A program made the position numbers and the translations under genes. The notes under the pieces were generated by a model, which was not told the DNA's origin, did not search any database, and saw nothing but the letters and a program-made list of their open reading frames with translations. A stretch of 41,945 nt of DNA from Clostridiales bacterium (GTDB lineage Bacteria; Bacillota; Clostridia; Christensenellales; Aristaeellaceae), in the NCBI GenBank assembly GCA_015056415.1, contig SVGJ01000016.1, positions 1 through 41,945 of the forward strand, written 5' to 3'. Positions 6,748-15,741 of this stretch are shown here, piece after piece. Positions within the stretch are counted from its first letter, which is position 1, and each line of letters begins with the position of its first letter.

Positions 6748-9312
6748 TTACATGATGGACTCGCCGCGCAGCTTCTTGGAGGCGAAGTTCGCGGTGAACA
6801 GCAGCGTTACGCTGACGATCGTCTTCAGAATGCCGATGGCAGTCGCGAAGGAGTAAAGCGTCGTGCCGCCGGAGGCGATGGTGATGTTATACACATACAG
6901 GTCCAGCACCTCGATGGTATTCTTGTTCATGCTGTTCTGGAAGGCCAGGTACTGGTCCATGCCGTTGTTGAGGATGTTGGAGATGTTCAGCATCAGCAGC
7001 ACGAAGAAGGTGGGCAGCAGGCCGGGCAGGGTGATGTAGCGGATCTTGGCCCAGCGGCCGGCGCCGTCGACCTGGGCGGCCTCGTAGAGCTCCTGGTCGA
7101 TGCCGGAGATGGCCGCCAGATACATGATGGCGCCCCAGCCCAGGCCCTTCCAGGTGCCCCAGGCCCACATCTTGAGCCAGATGTGCTCGCTGCTGTTCAG
7201 CCAGGCGACGGGCTGATCAATGGCGCCGATGCCCAGCATGAACTTGGAGAAGATGCCGGTATCCATGGCGAACATGGCCATGGCGAAGGAGAAGACCAGC
7301 GCCCAGGAGATGAAGTTGGGCAGGGTGGTGAAGATCTGCACGAACTTCTTGAAGCGCACGTTGGTGATCTCATTCAGGAAGATGGCGAAGACCATGGGCA
7401 TCCAGCTGGTCAGCAGACCCAGGCCGGACATGCCGAAGGTGTTCTTCATCACGCGGACGATGTTATCGCGGTGGCCCTGGTTGGTGATCAGCTCGGTGAA
7501 CCACTTCAGGCCCACGAATTCCTGCTCGGACATGGGCTTGCCGAACTGGTAGTTATAGAAGGCGTAGCTCCAGCCGTACAGGGGCAGGTAGCTGAACAGG
7601 AACACCGCCACCAGGAAGGGCAGCATCATCAGGAAGAGCTTGTACTTCTTGGGTAGCTCGTTCGCGTTGGCAAACCACGCGAAGAAGGCGGCGAAGACCA
7701 GCGTGGGGATGGAGGCGTACAGGAACATTGTTCCCGTGGCACTGCCCATGACCTTGGGCATCTGCAGGGTGACCAGCAGCCAGGTCACCACGCGGAGCAC
7801 CGCGGCGGAAAGCAGCAGCGCGATGATGGCCTTGCGGTTCTTGTTCATGAGCAGGAGCAGCAGCGCGCCCAGCGTGACGGCAACGCTTACCCAGGTGGCA
7901 ATGCCGAAGCTGCGGGTCGTCCCTGTCATGATCTCGGCCACGCCGGCATCGGTCAGGTTGCCGGTCTTGGAGGCCGTTTCGGTGTAAAGGGGCTTACCCT
8001 GGGTGCTCTTGGGGGAGAGGATGTCTTCGGGTGTGGAGAAGACCATCGCCTCGGCGCCGGAGATCGCCACAGTGGTCTGCACCTTGTTCATGCCGGGCTT
8101 GGTGAAGGAATAGCTCGCGCCGGGCGCCAGCATCAATGCGATGGAGATGATGATCAGCGAAACGGCCACAAAGCGGTTGCGCTGCTTTTCGGGAATGGGA
8201 TTGACGAAGTAGGGCTCGTTGGCGGTGCGGATGCTCATCACGCCGCACAGGGCGGAGGCCAGCACCAGCGTCAGCATCAGCAGGGGGGCGAAGGTCAGGG
8301 TGCCCAGGCCCAGCTTGGAGAGCTGACGGGTGGCGGAGGTGAACATATCGCCCTCGCCGATGGTCATCAGGCCGATGACGGAGCCGGCCACCAGCACCAG
8401 TGCCAGCACCTCGCAGCAGACGGCGAACCAGCGGTCCGCGCGGGGCAGCATGGACAGGAGAAGCGCCAGCGCCAGCAGCACCACGCCGGCGATCATCATC
8501 ACGTTGGGCGCGGTGGTGACCGTCTTGATCACGAAAATGCCCTTGATGTTGGTAGCGTCGCCGGAATAGGGCTCCAGCGCGGCCAGATCGCCGGTGAGCA
8601 CGTCGGCAAATACGCCCTTCTCGGCGGCGATGGTCTGCAGATTGGGCTCCTTGCCCAGCACCTCGTCAAGGAGGGAAAGGGTTCGGTTGATCTCCGCGGC
8701 GTCGGCGGGGGAGGCGGTGATCGTCTCAGGCACGCTGACCACATGGGAGGGCAACAGCAGGCACAGCGCGGCCAGGATGGCCAGCAGGCCGCCCAGACGG
8801 CGCCAAGCCTTGTCACTCAGGTCAATGCCGTCCTTTTCCTTGAGGATGAACACTACAAGAACGATCAGCTGAATGATGGCGATGACCAGCGGCGCCCATG
8901 CCCAGGCCTGGATCTCCAGCAGAAGCGTGAACAACAGCGAGTTGCCCACGTTGTTGATCTGCTGGCCAAAGGCGTAGAGCATCAGCGCGGCCACCAGCGT
9001 GACGCCGGCAGAGGCGATCAGCATACCGCGCCTGCGTACCAGCGACAGCAGCGCCGCCGCGGCCAGCAGGATCAAGCCGGCCAGCAGATACCACTGGCCC
9101 ATGCTCGCCAGACCCAGCGCAGGCTCGACCTCCACGGGCATCGCGTCGTTGCCGACGAGAATGATATTGCCCAGGGTGATCGATTCGGGGAAGGCTACAT
9201 TGGTTTCAGGGGCGATGCTGCTGTGTACCTGAAGCTTGGCCACGGGCGTCAGCAGCATGAGGATGGCCAGAAGCGCCGTGAGAAGCGGAAGCCATCGTCT
9301 CTTCATCATCAT
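6748..9312 (-). CDS. LplB-like ABC permease fused to a 12-helix N-terminal membrane region
   Basis: The last 300 or so of 854 residues are a normal LplB-type sugar permease: the opening KKYKLFLMMLPF, six membrane segments and an EAA loop (EAAQVDGAGRWAKIRYITLPG, about 744-764). The first 550 residues are additional. I count twelve membrane segments there, arranged as three units of one helix, a 45-80 residue presumably extracytoplasmic loop, and three more helices; the first helices of the units resemble each other (near 8-27, 172-190 and 380-397, each ending in a proline before the loop). LplB proteins are normally about 300-320 residues. The frame is open to a TTG at 9375 that touches the preceding stop, but that start has no ribosome site; the ATG triplet at 9312/9309/9306 before KRRWLPLL is preferred. 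Function of the extension unknown. Confidence 0.8.
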   Translation of the reverse strand: MMMKRRWLPLLTALLAILMLLTPVAKLQVHSSIAPETNVAFPESITLGNIILVGNDAMPVEVEPALGLASMGQWYLLAGLILLAAAALLSLVRRRGMLIASAGVTLVAALMLYAFGQQINNVGNSLLFTLLLEIQAWAWAPLVIAIIQLIVLVVFILKEKDGIDLSDKAWRRLGGLLAILAALCLLLPSHVVSVPETITASPADAAEINRTLSLLDEVLGKEPNLQTIAAEKGVFADVLTGDLAALEPYSGDATNIKGIFVIKTVTTAPNVMMIAGVVLLALALLLSMLPRADRWFAVCCEVLALVLVAGSVIGLMTIGEGDMFTSATRQLSKLGLGTLTFAPLLMLTLVLASALCGVMSIRTANEPYFVNPIPEKQRNRFVAVSLIIISIALMLAPGASYSFTKPGMNKVQTTVAISGAEAMVFSTPEDILSPKSTQGKPLYTETASKTGNLTDAGVAEIMTGTTRSFGIATWVSVAVTLGALLLLLMNKNRKAIIALLLSAAVLRVVTWLLVTLQMPKVMGSATGTMFLYASIPTLVFAAFFAWFANANELPKKYKLFLMMLPFLVAVFLFSYLPLYGWSYAFYNYQFGKPMSEQEFVGLKWFTELITNQGHRDNIVRVMKNTFGMSGLGLLTSWMPMVFAIFLNEITNVRFKKFVQIFTTLPNFISWALVFSFAMAMFAMDTGIFSKFMLGIGAIDQPVAWLNSSEHIWLKMWAWGTWKGLGWGAIMYLAAISGIDQELYEAAQVDGAGRWAKIRYITLPGLLPTFFVLLMLNISNILNNGMDQYLAFQNSMNKNTIEVLDLYVYNITIASGGTTLYSFATAIGILKTIVSVTLLFTANFASKKLRGESIM

Positions 9313-9371
9313 CCCAACTTTCTCATAGGTTTTATATCCACCGGAGCGCAGCGGCTCCGACAAATGCCGGA

Positions 9372-10949
9372 TCAATTAGGGTTCAGCCGGATGCGCACCA
9401 CCTGGCCGCGGTGGCTGAAGAGCTCGAAGTTGCTCTCGTCACCGTTGCGCACACGGTCGCAGACCCAGCTGTCGCCCTCGAAGTGTCCCTCCTCCACGCT
9501 GAGGAAGTTCAGCGTGCCGCACTGGCGGGAAGCCAGCAGGGGGTAATTGTCCTCTTCCAGGGGATCGGGGCGGCGGCGGAAATCCACCTTCACGCCGCAG
9601 CCGGCCAGATAGAACTCGTTTTCGCCGGTCTGGATCAGCAATCCACGGCCACGGGCGGTGAAGATGTCGGCGTTTTCGGGGGCGGCGGTGTTCAGGAAGC
9701 TGCCCATGCCCCAGCGGCTTGGGGCAGCGCTGATGAACTTGGCCTCCACGTGCCAGCCCTCCAGGCGCAGGTACTGCTTATCCATGAATTCCTGCTGCAC
9801 CAGCGCGTGGACCCTGCCCGTGCCGCGGTATTTCAGCAGCAGCGGCGCCACATTGGCCACGGTGCGCATGCTCAGCGCCATGTCCATGCTCTCTGGCAGA
9901 GGGTTGCCCTGCATATCCATCACATGGCCCGCGCCGAAGCACGCCATGCCGATGCAGCCGTAATCCGCAAAGGCCTCCATCATGTTCATGGCGTTGGCCA
10001 CGCCGGTGATGGGGGATTCGGGGATGAACAGGGGGTTATCGCCCCGGGCGTAGCGGCCGCACACCCGACGGTAGCGCTCCCTGTCGGGCACGTACATATC
10101 CGGGCAGATCAGATCCACATGGGGCGCTACGGCCTTGTAGATATCCAGCACACGGCCCACGGCGGCGCCGCTGTTGTAGCACAGGCCGGCCTCCTCGTAG
10201 CCCTGCTCGCCCAGCATGACGTTGATCATCATGGGCAGGTCGTAGACCTGTTTGCCCGCGACGGCCATCTGCTCGATAAAATCCGCGTGGGCCCAGGCCA
10301 TGAAGGCCTCGTGGGCATGGCGGCCGAAGCGGCTGCGCCACGTGTTGCCCGCGGGCGTCACGCCGCTGTCCTCGAGCGTCACGCCGTCCAGTACGGTGGG
10401 AACGCCCTGATGGTAGATGGCCTGGGCTTCAGGCCGGTAATCCATGTCGGTATTGGCCAGGCCGATCTCGTTCTCGATCTGCACGGCGATCACGGTGCCA
10501 ATCTCGCCGTCCACCTGCCTCAGGTGCTCCATCAGCGTGGTAAAGGCGCGGCGATCCGCGTCCAGCGTGGCCTGGCACAGGGGCGACATGCTGGCCACCC
10601 GTCCACCGTCGCGGCCCTGGGCGATGGCGTAGGTCTCCGGGTGGAGCTTCATCCATTCGGGTGCGTAGTTGGGATGGCCGTTTTTGTTGATGCCGAACCA
10701 CAGCGGGATCAGGTGAAGGCCGTTTTCCCGGCAGCGGCGGATCAGGTCGTCCAGGTCGTCGAAGTTGAACACGCCCTGCTCGGCCTCGATGCGGTACCAG
10801 TAGATGGGGGCTTCCAGCAGGTTGCCGCCGTAGTGCTTCACCGCGGCGATCTCTCGGTCCAGCATCTCCGGCACGCCGGTGGAGGAATTGTGCGTCTGCA
10901 GGCCCAGCGGAAGAAATTCCCGGCCGTCTCTGGTACGGAAAGTGGTCAT
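9372..10949 (-). CDS. clan GH-A glycoside hydrolase, beta-galactosidase-like (GH35/42 with DUF5597-like tail)
   Basis: This 525-residue protein has no signal peptide and should act on imported glycosides in the cytoplasm. The N-terminal TIM barrel has the GH35/GH42 traits: an Asn-Glu pair in QIENEIG (residues 157-163, acid/base E161), and a probable nucleophile E311 in IPESP. The C-terminal region (about 380-525) is beta-rich and resembles the DUF5597 tail of short GH35 enzymes such as bacterial Bgl35A. These are retaining beta-galactosidases in known cases, but the sugar cleaved here is unproven. The start overlaps the regulator stop in an ATGA, so both are co-translated. Confidence 0.78.
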   Translation of the reverse strand: MTTFRTRDGREFLPLGLQTHNSSTGVPEMLDREIAAVKHYGGNLLEAPIYWYRIEAEQGVFNFDDLDDLIRRCRENGLHLIPLWFGINKNGHPNYAPEWMKLHPETYAIAQGRDGGRVASMSPLCQATLDADRRAFTTLMEHLRQVDGEIGTVIAVQIENEIGLANTDMDYRPEAQAIYHQGVPTVLDGVTLEDSGVTPAGNTWRSRFGRHAHEAFMAWAHADFIEQMAVAGKQVYDLPMMINVMLGEQGYEEAGLCYNSGAAVGRVLDIYKAVAPHVDLICPDMYVPDRERYRRVCGRYARGDNPLFIPESPITGVANAMNMMEAFADYGCIGMACFGAGHVMDMQGNPLPESMDMALSMRTVANVAPLLLKYRGTGRVHALVQQEFMDKQYLRLEGWHVEAKFISAAPSRWGMGSFLNTAAPENADIFTARGRGLLIQTGENEFYLAGCGVKVDFRRRPDPLEEDNYPLLASRQCGTLNFLSVEEGHFEGDSWVCDRVRNGDESNFELFSHRGQVVRIRLNPN

Positions 10950-11956
10950 GTGTTCACGTCTCCTCGCAGGTTTTTCACGGTGTCGCCCTTCTGGATGCAG
11001 CCGGGCACCAGCACAGTGCGCGGCACGGCGCAGCGGGGATCCTCGATGGCGCTGATGACCTCCTGCGCGGCGCGGGCGCCCATTTGCTCGCCATCCTGGT
11101 AATAGGTGGTCAGCTGGGGGCTTACAGCCCGGGAGAGGGATACACCGTCGAACCCGACGCAGCTCATATCCCCGGGAACGGAAAGCCCGTGCCGGCGGAT
11201 CTCCGCCACGCCGCCCAGGTAGCTCACGTCATCCGGGTAGAGGATGCAGGTGGGCGGCTGGGACAGGGCGAGCAGCGCGCGGGTCTCCCGGGCGGATTCC
11301 TCGGGTGTGCGGAAGTGCGCCTCGCGGACATATTCCTCCGGGATGACGATGCCGCAGTTGCGGCAGCCCCGGACAAAGCCGGCCAGGCGCTCGCTGGTCA
11401 CCTGGCAGCTCTCGCCGTGGATAAAGGCGACGCGGCTGTGGCCCATCTCGTCGTGCAGATAGCGGATGAGCTCTTCCATGGCGCTCACGTTGTCGGTCAC
11501 GACCATCGTGCCGCCCTGGAACTCGTATTCCACGGAGACGGTGGGGAGGTTGCTCTTCACCAGGGACATCACGTTCTCATAATCGTAGAGCTGTCCCTGC
11601 ACCACCACCACGCCCGCGCACTGGCGCTGACGGGCGTGATCCAGGTAGCTCATGCCGGGGTCGCGGCGCAAAAAGACGAGCTCGTAGCCGTGGCGTTCCG
11701 CCTCGATATGGATGCCTTCCAGCACGGAGGCGAAGAACTCGTGGGCCATTCCGTTGCGATACAGCACGCCGATCATATTGGATCGGCTGGTCTTCAGGGT
11801 ACGGGCGGCAACGTTGGGGTAGTAACCCATCTCGCCGGCGATCCTGCGCACCCGTTCGGCGTTTTGCGGGCTTACGCCAGGCAGGTGGTTCAGCGCGCGG
11901 GAAACGGCCGCAGTGGACAAACCGCACCTCTGCGCGATCATTTTGATTGTCACCAT
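10946..11956 (-). CDS. LacI-family transcriptional regulator
   Basis: This 336-residue protein has the LacI layout: an N-terminal helix-turn-helix (VTIKMIAQRCGLSTAAVSRAL, residues 2-22), the hinge region (YYPNVAARTLKTSRSN) and a periplasmic-binding-type effector domain from about residue 62. It probably represses the divergent sugar locus until an imported sugar binds. It is first in the leftward operon. The ATG at 11956 is preferred because GGTGGG lies upstream at a good distance; a GTG at 11971 would add five residues without a ribosome site. The effector is unknown. Confidence 0.88.
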   Translation of the reverse strand: MVTIKMIAQRCGLSTAAVSRALNHLPGVSPQNAERVRRIAGEMGYYPNVAARTLKTSRSNMIGVLYRNGMAHEFFASVLEGIHIEAERHGYELVFLRRDPGMSYLDHARQRQCAGVVVVQGQLYDYENVMSLVKSNLPTVSVEYEFQGGTMVVTDNVSAMEELIRYLHDEMGHSRVAFIHGESCQVTSERLAGFVRGCRNCGIVIPEEYVREAHFRTPEESARETRALLALSQPPTCILYPDDVSYLGGVAEIRRHGLSVPGDMSCVGFDGVSLSRAVSPQLTTYYQDGEQMGARAAQEVISAIEDPRCAVPRTVLVPGCIQKGDTVKNLRGDVNT

Positions 11957-12051
11957 GGTGAATCCCACCACACCTTCAATACCTTAATCGTTTGCGTTGA
12001 TTCCCAATAATTGACTTTCTAATGCTCAGTATTTGCTTGTTTCGGTGATCT

Positions 12052-12081
12052 ATTATAGCCTCTAACTGGGCATCATGTCAA
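12052..12081 (-). promoter_or_regulatory. promoter of the leftward regulator-hydrolase-transport operon
   Basis: Minus-strand TTGACA (12081-12076) and TATAAT (12057-12052) are both perfect and separated by 18 bp. Transcription would start near 12045, leaving a leader of about 90 nt before the LacI-type gene. Confidence 0.88.
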
Positions 12082-12121
12082 TAGCATTTATCATTTGGGA
12101 AATTTTTTATCGATTTGGACA

Positions 12122-12179
12122 TATGGAATCGTTAACGCCCTGAAAGAGAAACTTCCATAGAAGGCAGGAGCAAACGTTT
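12122..12179. promoter_or_regulatory. candidate operator palindromes in the divergent control region
   Basis: Between the two divergent promoters are CGTTAACG (12130-12137) and AAACGTTT (12172-12179), each with the central CG step common in LacI-family and cre operators, plus a spaced pair TATGGAA (12122-12128) and TTCCATA (12153-12159). Any could bind the adjacent regulator or CcpA; none matches a full consensus. Confidence 0.3.
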
Positions 12180-12306
12180 AACATACGCGGCCCCGCTTTG
12201 GATCAGAGGCCCTGAGCCTGTTTGTGATACAGGATATGCTTTCGGAAAGGAACTTGAGAATCGGATGACGAAAAAAATTATATTGCGATTCATGGCATAT
12301 GCGCCA

Positions 12307-12335
12307 TTGAACCGAAAGGGCGCAGCGGATATAAT
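12307..12335 (+). promoter_or_regulatory. promoter of the rightward catabolic operon
   Basis: TTGAAC (12307-12312) and TATAAT (12330-12335) are separated by 17 bp. The predicted start near 12342 gives a leader of about 45 nt carrying GAAGGAGG before the glycerate kinase gene. Confidence 0.85.
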
Positions 12336-12386
12336 AGAAAACAGAGAAAACGGGTTTCACCGAAAATTGAGAAGGAGGTCTGCCCC

Positions 12387-13622
12387 ATGCGCAGCCCCTT
12401 GAGAGAAGATGCCGAGCGGATGATCCGCGCGGCGATCAACGCCAATATGCCCGACAGCGCGGTGGCGCAGGCCTTGGCGGAGAAGCGCTTCCCCGGCCGG
12501 GTTTTTCTGGTGGCAGTGGGCAAGGCGGCCTGGCAGATGGCCCGGGCGGCCTGTCAATGCCTGCCGGGGATCACACAGGGCATCGTGATAACCAAATACG
12601 GTCATGTCATGGGTGAGCTTCCCGGCGTTACGTGCTATGAAGCGGGACATCCCGTGCCGGACGAAGCGTCCTTCCGGGCCACCCAGGAGGCGATCCGGCT
12701 GGTGCAGGGCCTGCAGGAAGAGGACACGGTGCTGTTTCTGCTTTCCGGCGGCGGCTCGGCTCTGTTTGAAAAGCCGCTGGTCCCGCCGGAGGAGCTGCAG
12801 GACGTCACCCGTCAGCTGCTTGCCTGCGGCGCGGACATCATGGAGATCAACATGATCCGCAAGCGGCTCTCGGCTGTGAAGGGCGGAAAGTTTGCTGCCC
12901 TGTGCGCTCCGGCCAGGGTGTATGCCATCATTCTTTCCGATATCCTGGGCGACCAGGCGGATATGATCGCTTCCGGCCCCACCTGTGCCGACAGCACTAC
13001 CTGCCGGCAGGCCGTGGCCGTGGCGGAGAAGTACGGCCTGCGGCTCAGTAAGGCGGCATGGGCGCTGCTGCGCCGGGAAACGCCCAAGGCGCTGGCGAAC
13101 GCGGAGTATGTTATCACCGGCTCGGTTCGGCTGCTGTGCCGCGCGGCGGTGGACGCCTGCCGGCAGCTGGGCTACGAGGCTGTGCTGCTGACCGACGGGC
13201 TGTGCTGCCAGGCGCGGGAAGCCGGGGCGGAACTGGCTGCGATAGCCAGGGCCCACGCCGGAGAGGGCAGAAAGCTGGCCTTTGTGGTTGGCGGCGAGAC
13301 CGTTGTTACCCTGACGGGTCATGGCCTGGGCGGTCGCAATCAGGAGCTGGCGCTGGCCGCTGCGGCAGGCCTGGACGGGCTGACCAACGTGGCGGTGATC
13401 TCTGTGGGCTCGGACGGGACAGACGGCCCCACGGACGCCGCCGGCGGCTTTGCCGACGGAGCCACGGCGCAGGCCCTGCGGGATATGGGGATCAGCGTTG
13501 ACGGGGTGCTGCGGGAAAATGATTCCTATCACGCATTGGAAAAAACCGGCGGACTGATCTTCACCGGGCCCACGGGAACCAATGTCAACGATGTGGCCAT
13601 CGCCCTGATCCTGCCGGAATAA
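12387..13622 (+). CDS. glycerate kinase, type II (DUF4147/MOFRL)
   Basis: This 411-residue cytoplasmic enzyme phosphorylates D-glycerate with ATP, normally to 2-phosphoglycerate, feeding glycolysis. The N-terminal DUF4147 domain shows AVGKAAWQM (43-51), GHPVPDE (87-93) and the phosphate-binding LLSGGGSAL (118-126); the C-terminal MOFRL domain has GGETVVTLTGHGLGGRNQEL, SVGSDGTDGPTDAAGG and TGPTGTNVNDV. Length is normal. It is the first gene of the rightward operon, with AAGGAGG upstream. Together with the D-2-hydroxyacid dehydrogenase downstream it suggests that the pathway ends in hydroxypyruvate or glycerate. 2- versus 3-phosphoglycerate as product cannot be decided from motifs. Confidence 0.88.
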   Translation: MRSPLREDAERMIRAAINANMPDSAVAQALAEKRFPGRVFLVAVGKAAWQMARAACQCLPGITQGIVITKYGHVMGELPGVTCYEAGHPVPDEASFRATQEAIRLVQGLQEEDTVLFLLSGGGSALFEKPLVPPEELQDVTRQLLACGADIMEINMIRKRLSAVKGGKFAALCAPARVYAIILSDILGDQADMIASGPTCADSTTCRQAVAVAEKYGLRLSKAAWALLRRETPKALANAEYVITGSVRLLCRAAVDACRQLGYEAVLLTDGLCCQAREAGAELAAIARAHAGEGRKLAFVVGGETVVTLTGHGLGGRNQELALAAAAGLDGLTNVAVISVGSDGTDGPTDAAGGFADGATAQALRDMGISVDGVLRENDSYHALEKTGGLIFTGPTGTNVNDVAIALILPE

Positions 13623-13692
13623 GAAGCACAGAAGCTGATCAGGGTGGACGGCGGCTCGCCGGATCATCCAAATGCAAGGAGGAGCGCCAACA

Positions 13693-15738
13693 ATGGCTGC
13701 TGAAAGCTGGTGGAAACAACCCCTGCGCGTGATCCAGACCAACCTGCAGGTGAAGGATACGCCCAGAATGGTCCCGGAGAAGATCGCCGGGGATATGCTT
13801 GACATGGGCGCCAACGTTCTGGTGATGAATGTGGGCGGCATCTATGCCTGGTATCCCTCACTGCTGGAATATCACACGGTGAATCCCTTCCTGCCCAAGG
13901 ACAGCGACCTTCTGGCGGATATGATCGCCGCCTGCCACAAGCGGGGCATCCGGTTTATCGCCAGGTTCGATTTTTCCAAGGTCAGCGACCGGGTATATCA
14001 GCGCCATCCCACCTGGTTCCACCGCCAGAGCGACGGCACGCCGGAGATCATCGGCGCCACCCGCCCCGGCGAGTGGGATCTGCTCTACTCGACCTGCATC
14101 AACGGTGATTATCGCAACAAGGCCGCTGTGCAGATCCTCCGGGAGGCGCTGAGCAGCTACGATATCGACGGCGTGTTCTTCAACGCGCCCCATCCCACCA
14201 ACTGCCACTGCCAGCGTTGCCGGGAGAAGTACCTGCGGCTCTACGGTGTGCCTATGCCGGAGGATACCAAGGCCTGGGCTCCGGACTGGCGCAGCCGCTG
14301 CATGAGGGATAATATCGGTATCCTGCGTCAGGCCATCCGCGAGGTGCGGGAGGATGTTCCGGCGATCCTGTATTATTCCATTGCCGCCGATAACCTCTAC
14401 GACAGGCTGGCGACCTGCGATATGATCTGCGCCGAGCCCCAGGATGTGCTGTCCCTGGGCTGGAAGGAGATCCCGCAGAGCTTCAAGCCTGCGCTGTGCA
14501 TCCGCCTTGGCTGCTCCGAGCCGGAGCTTCCCCGGCCCTTTGGCATCATTCATTCCTGTCCCGGCATGGACTGGCGGCATACCGGCCTGCCCCCGGCGGA
14601 ATACCTCTACTGGATGAGTCAGGTGCCGGCCAATGGCGGCCAGATCTGGCACTCTATCACCGGCTTCCCTGATACCATCAGCGATAAGCGGATCCTGGAT
14701 TGCGTCAGCGCCATCAACCATCAGATCGCCAGGGTGGAGAAGGTGATGCACGGCGCCCGCTCCAATGCCCGGGTGGCGCTTTTGTGGGATATGAACATCG
14801 GCAGCCAGGACAAGGCCTTCGGCGGCCTGCTGGAGACCCCGGCCAACGGCTGGGCAGAGGCCATGCTCAACAGTCAGCTCCCCTTCGATATGATCCTGCC
14901 CGAGCAGATCCTCCGGGGACGGCTTGAGCAGTATCAGGTGCTGATCGCCCCCTGCGGCGTGGAGGGCGAGGCGCTGCAGCAGGCGGTACGCGCCTTCGCG
15001 GAGAAGGGCGGCTGCGTTGTGATGCAGTGCTGGAGAACGCCGGACGCCGGACAGACCGCCCTGATGGGTGTGGCGGAAGAGACCCAGTTCAGCGAATTCC
15101 TGCAGGCCAGCTATCTGCGCTTTGAGGAAAGCTGCGCCATGCTGCAAAAAGGTTTGGAGCGCACGCCGCTGCTACCCCACCGCGGCCGTACCGTCTACAT
15201 GACCCCCGGCCCGGATACGAAGACCCTGTGCACCCTGGTGCCGCCCTTCGCGCCCATGGAGGCTGTGGGTGCGCCGCCGGAGCGGGCCACCATCGCCACC
15301 CCGCATACGGATATTCCGCTGGTGCTGGAGCATCCGCTGGGCGCGGGCAGGGTGATCACCGTGCCTTACGCGCTATCGAACCTGGAAAGCGAGCTGAAGT
15401 TGAACGAACACGTGTTACTGATGGCCAACATGATCCGCTACGGCCTGGGCGACGCGCTGGACATCCACACCACGCCCCTGCGGGGCATCCAGCTGATGGA
15501 CTACCGTAAGGGTACGACCCGGGTCGTACATCTGGTGAATGGCATCGGCCAGCGGCCGCTGAGCCAGAATCTGCCCGTATCCATCCGGCTGACACTGGAC
15601 TGGCCGGAGGGAAAGACGCCCCGGGTGCAGAGCCTGCTGGGCGAGGCGCCCCAGGCATCGCTGCAAGCCGGCAAGCTGGTCATCGATACCGCACCCGTGA
15701 CTACATGGGACGTGCTGACGATTGAAACGGAGGAATGA
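13693..15738 (+). CDS. putative glycoside hydrolase, GHL6/GH151-like TIM barrel (copy A)
   Basis: This 681-residue protein appears to have an N-terminal TIM barrel (about 10-390) and a C-terminal part that resembles the glutamine-amidotransferase-like (beta-galactosidase trimerisation) domain and a beta domain. I recognise the hypothetical glycosyl hydrolase 6 style from RVIQTNLQ, RFDFSK (91-96), CINGDY (135-140), DGVFFN (159-164) and a C-x-C-x2-C group (171-176). GH151 alpha-L-fucosidases share this style, but that activity is only a guess. No signal peptide, so it acts inside the cell. The ATG at 13693 follows AAGGAGG (13676-13682) by 10 bases; the ATG at 13672 lies before that site and is rejected. 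A paralogue sits three genes downstream. Confidence 0.68.
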   Translation: MAAESWWKQPLRVIQTNLQVKDTPRMVPEKIAGDMLDMGANVLVMNVGGIYAWYPSLLEYHTVNPFLPKDSDLLADMIAACHKRGIRFIARFDFSKVSDRVYQRHPTWFHRQSDGTPEIIGATRPGEWDLLYSTCINGDYRNKAAVQILREALSSYDIDGVFFNAPHPTNCHCQRCREKYLRLYGVPMPEDTKAWAPDWRSRCMRDNIGILRQAIREVREDVPAILYYSIAADNLYDRLATCDMICAEPQDVLSLGWKEIPQSFKPALCIRLGCSEPELPRPFGIIHSCPGMDWRHTGLPPAEYLYWMSQVPANGGQIWHSITGFPDTISDKRILDCVSAINHQIARVEKVMHGARSNARVALLWDMNIGSQDKAFGGLLETPANGWAEAMLNSQLPFDMILPEQILRGRLEQYQVLIAPCGVEGEALQQAVRAFAEKGGCVVMQCWRTPDAGQTALMGVAEETQFSEFLQASYLRFEESCAMLQKGLERTPLLPHRGRTVYMTPGPDTKTLCTLVPPFAPMEAVGAPPERATIATPHTDIPLVLEHPLGAGRVITVPYALSNLESELKLNEHVLLMANMIRYGLGDALDIHTTPLRGIQLMDYRKGTTRVVHLVNGIGQRPLSQNLPVSIRLTLDWPEGKTPRVQSLLGEAPQASLQAGKLVIDTAPVTTWDVLTIETEE

Positions 15739-15741
15739 ATC

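Noticed and set aside
4041-7656. Long plus-strand open frames over the binding protein and permeases
   Set aside because: They are antisense to genes with clear signal peptide and EAA motifs, and their composition is low-complexity (His, Gln, Gly, Asp).
9411-12010. Long plus-strand open frames opposite the hydrolase and regulator
   Set aside because: Same cause: GC-skewed codon use of the minus-strand genes; no ribosome sites or families.
12178-12360. 60-codon minus-strand frame in the divergent control region
   Set aside because: It covers the rightward promoter, has no ribosome site and no resemblance to any protein.
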